A DNA stretch of 24,435 nt, taken from contig JAGUUJ010000078.1 in NCBI GenBank assembly GCA_020063525.1, positions 1 through 24,435 of the forward strand. The letters run 5' to 3'. Position numbers and translations under genes: made by a program. The notes beneath the pieces were generated by a model, which did not search any database, was not told the origin of the DNA, and worked only from the letters and a program-made list of their open reading frames with translations. This document shows positions 21,418 through 24,435 of the stretch, one piece after another. Each line of letters opens with the position of its first letter. Positions within the stretch are counted from its first letter, which is position 1. This DNA is from Candidatus Omnitrophota bacterium (GTDB lineage Bacteria; Omnitrophota; Gorgyraeia; Gygaellales; Profunditerraquicolaceae).

Positions 21418-24072
21418 ATGAAAGAAGAAATTTTGGTTATTCCTGAGCTGTTCAGCAAGGCTGCTTCTGATTTTCCCGACAAGGTGGCCTTACAAGTAAA
21501 AGACGATAATCAGTGGCTTAAGATTACATATAAAGAACTACAAGAATACTCGCTAAAAGTAGCTGCATTTTTAATTAAAGAAGGGCTGAAAAAAAACGAT
21601 ACCGCTGCCATTATTTTAGAAAACCGTCCTGAATGGGCAATTATTTATTTAGGTATAATGTCAGCAGGGTTAACGTGCGTTCCAATAGATGCGCAGTTAA
21701 ATCCGGGAGAGATAAACAATCTTATTATCGATAGTGATGTAAAAATTATATTTTGTTCTTACGATATTTTCGTTAAGAAAATTAAAGAGAATACAGAGAA
21801 CGGCCTAATTAAAATTGTTGTTCTGGATATGCCGAAATCGGATGGTGAAAATCTGATTAATTTTTCTGATATAGAACATATCCTCACCTATGCTAACATA
21901 ATGCCGAATATCCTACCTCAAGACATTGCCTCGCTGATTTATACCTCAGGGACTACTGCCACCCCCAAAGGCGTTTTATTGAGTCATGCCAATATCTGTT
22001 CTAATTACAAGAGCATCGCAAAACTTAATATCTGTTCTTCTCCGGATAATGTGTTAGCTATCTTACCTTTACATCATACCTATGCTTTTATGGTAACTTT
22101 AATCCTGCCTCTTTTTTTTGGGGCAACAGTTACTTATTGTTTAAGCCTTAAACCTTCAGATTTAAGCCAGATAATTAAAGAGAGCGGGGTTACTGTTCTG
22201 GTAGGCGTGCCGCAACTCTTCTCAATGTTACACAAAACAATATTCGAGCGTATAAACAAAATTCATCTTTTATTTTTACCTTTTGCGTTATTATTGATGA
22301 GATTTAAGGTTCGCCGTCACTGGGGGAAAAAATTAAGACTCTTGGTCAGCGGCGGCGCGCGCCTTGACCCGCAGATTGCACGGGACTTATCGCGATTATT
22401 GGGTTTAAAAATAATCGAAGGTTACGGTTTAACTGAAACTTCGCCAGTAGTAACTTTAAATCCGCCCGAAAAGATAAAGTTTGGCTCGGTAGGCAGGCCC
22501 ATACCGGATGTCCAGATAAAAATTCTTAATCCGGATAAATCAGGCGCAGGCCAAGTTTTGATTAAGGGACCAAATGTGATGCAAGGATATTTCAAGCATC
22601 CGGAGTGGACGAAAGACAGTATAAAGGACGGTTGGTTTTATTCCGGAGACTTAGGTTTTATAGATGACGAAGGTTATCTTTTTCTCATCGGCAGAGAAAA
22701 TGATATTATTGTATTAAGTTCAGGCAAGAATATTTATCCTGATGAACTCGAAGAATATTATAGCAGGAGCCCTTATATAAAAGAGATTTGTATTCTGGCT
22801 TGCGAAGAAGAAAAATTCGGCCGCCTGATAGATACGCTTCATGCAATAGTGGTGCCGAATTTAGAATATTTTCAACAAAAAAATGTAATAAATATCCACG
22901 CCAAGATTCGCTGGGAGTTGGAGAATCTGGCAAAAGCTCTGCCTGGTTATAGGCACATCATGGGCTTTACGCTTACCAAAGAAGCCCTCCCTCGGACTGC
23001 TATGGGCAAGATTAAAAGATACGAAGTTAGAGAAAAATATCTTGAAGCAATGCCTGTTCTCTGGGAGATAGAAGAGCCAGGGTTATCTGAAGAAGACAGA
23101 AGAATTCTCAGCCAGGATTTTGCCCAAAAGATAATACAATATCTTTCCGTTCAACTCAAAAAACCTATTTATTTGGATAGTCACTTAGAAATAGATTTGG
23201 GTATTGATTCTTTAACGCGCGTGGAATTGGGCTTGGGACTTGAGGCGTTATTATCTTTAAAGATTCCTGACGAGGTATTTTATGATGTGTCTACGGTAAG
23301 AGAGGTAATAATGCGAATTCAAGAGATAATTGGAGAAACAAAACCTTATGCAGCCAAGGCTATACAAAAAAGTTGGGGTGAAATTCTAAGAGAAAAACCC
23401 AGAGAAGAAATCTTGCAAAAAATTAGAATTAAGCCCAGGATTATAGATTGGATACTTGCCTATATATTTAATAGTATGTTTCTGTTTATGTTTAGAATTT
23501 TCTGGCTTTTAAGGCTCAAGGCAGTAGACAATTTGCCAAAAGCCGGGCCCTATTTAATCTGTCCAAACCATGCCAGTTTCTTAGACGGTTTTGTAATCGC
23601 TAGCAGCCTTCCTTTAAAATTAGCAATAAATACCTACTTTGTGGGATTTAGTTATATATTCGAATATCCTTTGTTTAAGTGGACATTAAAATTAGCACGA
23701 CTCCTGCCAATTGACCCGGATATAAATTTAACTGATGCCATGCAGGCAGTTTCATTCCTGCTTTCGCATAAAAAGATTGTCTGTATTTTTCCTGAAGGCC
23801 TGCGTTCTGTTGATGAGAGGGTCAAAGAGTTTAAAAAAGGAGTAGGAATATTAATTAAGGAATTAGATATTCCTGTGCTACCAGTGTATATAAAAGGTTC
23901 ACATCAATCCTGGCCGAGAGGCAATCGCCTACCTCGTTTTTATCCGCTAAAAGTTATTTTTGGCCGGCCATTACTTGCGCAAGAATTGTTAGAGAGAAAG
24001 GATTATAGCGGGGATGATTATGAGATTATTGCGAGGAACTTAAGAGAAGAGGTCATAAAATTAGCATGTTAA
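21418..24072 (+). CDS. Acyl-activating enzyme / acyl carrier protein / PlsC acyltransferase fusion
   Basis: An 884-residue three-part protein. Residues ~8-545 form an AMP-binding acyl-CoA/acyl-ACP synthetase: LIYTSGTTATPKG at 173-185, EGYGLTETSP at 334-343, YSGDLGFIDDEGY at 408-420 and catalytic Lys531 in RTAMGKIKR. Residues ~560-640 are an ACP with the phosphopantetheine serine at 598 (LGIDSLTRVEL). Residues ~675-884 are a PlsC/LPLAT domain with a nearby hydrophobic segment (676-699), NHASFLD (His718, Asp723) and FPEGLRS at 791-797. It could load a fatty acid on its own ACP and transfer it to a lysophospholipid or glycerol phosphate. E. coli Aas has a related but reversed domain order. It overlaps uppP by seven bases. 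Confidence 0.88.
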   Translation: MKEEILVIPELFSKAASDFPDKVALQVKDDNQWLKITYKELQEYSLKVAAFLIKEGLKKNDTAAIILENRPEWAIIYLGIMSAGLTCVPIDAQLNPGEINNLIIDSDVKIIFCSYDIFVKKIKENTENGLIKIVVLDMPKSDGENLINFSDIEHILTYANIMPNILPQDIASLIYTSGTTATPKGVLLSHANICSNYKSIAKLNICSSPDNVLAILPLHHTYAFMVTLILPLFFGATVTYCLSLKPSDLSQIIKESGVTVLVGVPQLFSMLHKTIFERINKIHLLFLPFALLLMRFKVRRHWGKKLRLLVSGGARLDPQIARDLSRLLGLKIIEGYGLTETSPVVTLNPPEKIKFGSVGRPIPDVQIKILNPDKSGAGQVLIKGPNVMQGYFKHPEWTKDSIKDGWFYSGDLGFIDDEGYLFLIGRENDIIVLSSGKNIYPDELEEYYSRSPYIKEICILACEEEKFGRLIDTLHAIVVPNLEYFQQKNVINIHAKIRWELENLAKALPGYRHIMGFTLTKEALPRTAMGKIKRYEVREKYLEAMPVLWEIEEPGLSEEDRRILSQDFAQKIIQYLSVQLKKPIYLDSHLEIDLGIDSLTRVELGLGLEALLSLKIPDEVFYDVSTVREVIMRIQEIIGETKPYAAKAIQKSWGEILREKPREEILQKIRIKPRIIDWILAYIFNSMFLFMFRIFWLLRLKAVDNLPKAGPYLICPNHASFLDGFVIASSLPLKLAINTYFVGFSYIFEYPLFKWTLKLARLLPIDPDINLTDAMQAVSFLLSHKKIVCIFPEGLRSVDERVKEFKKGVGILIKELDIPVLPVYIKGSHQSWPRGNRLPRFYPLKVIFGRPLLAQELLERKDYSGDDYEIIARNLREEVIKLAC

Positions 24073-24242
24073 AATATATAATATTAGGTATTATCCAGGG
24101 CATAACCGAATTTCTGCCGGTAAGCAGTTCAGGCCACCTTGTAATCATTCAAAAACTCATCGGCGTAACTGAACAGGCACTAGCAGTATCTATATTTCTG
24201 CATTCCCAGCGGGTAGTCAATTTAATGTTGACTTTCGTTTAA
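24066..24242 (+). pseudogene. uppP: Undecaprenyl-diphosphatase (UppP/BacA), truncated 5' part
   Basis: From ATG 24066, inside the end of the fusion gene, the frame reads GIIQGITEFLPVSSSGHLVI, an unmistakable UppP N-terminus (undecaprenyl diphosphate recycling, inner membrane). The match goes on to AVSIFLH at residues 40-46. There the family should continue with LGT and many membrane segments to about 260 residues, but SQRVVNLMLTFV and a stop at 24240-24242 follow. The break is at about base 24203. The sequence after it includes a promoter and a regulator-like gene, so the gene is interrupted by an insertion or rearrangement, or the assembly joins two loci here. Confidence 0.85.
24215..24233 (+). 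promoter_or_regulatory. Inverted repeat over the -35 of the terminal promoter
   Basis: AGTCAA at 24215-24220 is mirrored by TTGACT at 24228-24233 with a 7-base spacer. The right arm is itself the -35 hexamer of the promoter that follows, so a protein bound here would block RNA polymerase. An autoregulated HTH protein encoded downstream is one possibility. Confidence 0.4.
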
Positions 24243-24255
24243 TTTGTTTTATAAT
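24228..24255 (+). promoter_or_regulatory. Near-consensus sigma70 promoter
   Basis: TTGACT at 24228-24233 and TATAAT at 24250-24255 with a 16-base spacer make this the best promoter in the window. It faces right, toward the small gene at 24377, leaving a leader of about 115 bases. It begins just after the point where uppP loses family similarity. Confidence 0.75.
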
Positions 24256-24323
24256 ATAGAAGTAAGAAATAATATAATAAACTTTACAAGTAAGATTATA
24301 AAGAATATTAGCTTAAATGTTAA

Positions 24324-24359
24324 CACCTCGGCTTAAAGGAGTGCCGAGTGTGCGTTTTT
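24324..24359 (+). promoter_or_regulatory. Leader hairpin with U-run, possible attenuator
   Basis: CACCTCGGC (24324-24332) pairs with GCCGAG-T-GTG (24343-24352): nine base pairs with one bulged T. The 10-base loop contains AAAGGAG, a ribosome-site-like string. A TTTTT run follows at 24355-24359, which gives the pattern of a weak intrinsic terminator or attenuator just upstream of the next gene's AAGGAG. Confidence 0.45.
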
Positions 24360-24376
24360 GCGCAAGGAGAATGTAG

Positions 24377-24435
24377 ATGATTGCAGTAGAGGTTAAGCGC
24401 CGAAGAATTAAGAAGAAATTATCCCAGGAAAAATT
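24377..24435 (+). CDS. Start of a probable XRE-type HTH protein, cut by the window edge
   Basis: ATG 24377 is preceded by AAGGAGA at 24364-24370, six bases upstream, and opens a frame that runs off the window. The 19 visible residues include VKRRRIKKKLSQEK. The basic stretch followed by LSQE is how the first helix of Cro/CI (XRE) helix-turn-helix domains usually reads (RxxKxLSQEELA). Too little is present to be sure. The strong promoter and structured leader upstream suggest a separately regulated gene, unrelated to the uppP operon it interrupts. Confidence 0.45.
   Translation, partial: MIAVEVKRRRIKKKLSQEK

Overview
This is an AT-rich stretch with every gene on the plus strand. The genes are packed into long operons, with many 4-26 bp overlaps between neighbours. 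The content suggests an uncultured anaerobic bacterium: direct homocysteine synthesis by a DUF39/NIL-ferredoxin pair, a LarE-type sulfur transferase, a BioB that lacks one Cys ligand of the classical auxiliary cluster, and many Fe-S enzymes. The MetW and fatty-acid proteins remind me of Omnitrophota-like lineages. That is recollection rather than a search result, so the taxonomy is tentative.

Region 1 (1-8764) is a sulfur-amino-acid block. It opens with a broken metY/metW junction. Then come a radical SAM protein with an unusual cysteine motif, a cystathionine beta-synthase with C-terminal CBS domains, and a cystathionine gamma-lyase/synthase. Two related tautomerase-like miniproteins flank a PP-loop RNA-thiolation-type protein. 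A promoter then precedes cysteine synthase (cysK) and an Nfu-type Fe-S scaffold. A palindrome precedes the aspartate-semialdehyde sulfurtransferase pair (DUF39 protein plus NIL/2[4Fe-4S] ferredoxin).

Region 2 (8766-10809) couples that pair to a LarE-like sacrificial sulfur transferase and a NifS/IscS cysteine desulfurase. No larA, larB or larC is seen. The nifS gene ends inside a roughly 90 bp inverted-repeat element.

Region 3 (10825-17477) is a complete biotin block: birA, then bioB, bioF, a bioH-like esterase, bioC, bioD and bioA. A sigma70-type promoter in front of bioB overlaps an inverted repeat whose geometry fits a BirA operator, and the BirA here carries the DNA-binding domain. The organism therefore probably makes biotin by the BioC-BioH pimeloyl route under BirA control.

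Region 4 (17491-24242) continues without a visible terminator. It holds mnmA, nadA, an RluA-family pseudouridine synthase, a UMF1-type MFS transporter, a three-domain acyl-activating enzyme/ACP/PlsC fusion, and the start of uppP. uppP breaks off after about 46 family-like codons. Unrelated sequence follows: a near-consensus promoter, a 5' leader with a hairpin, and the start of a probable HTH regulator.

The theme is sulfur mobilisation and its clients. A cysteine desulfurase, an Fe-S scaffold, three separate PP-loop enzymes (ThiI/NFACT-R type, LarE, MnmA) and many Fe-S enzymes (BioB, NadA, the radical SAM protein, the ferredoxin) sit together with cysteine and homocysteine synthesis. Both ends of the window carry gene truncations within a few hundred bases of the edge. 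These could be true rearrangements or assembly errors. There is no gene-free stretch over 300 bases; the longest gaps are 5762-5900 and 24243-24376. I saw no tRNA, rRNA, CRISPR array or recognisable transposase gene.
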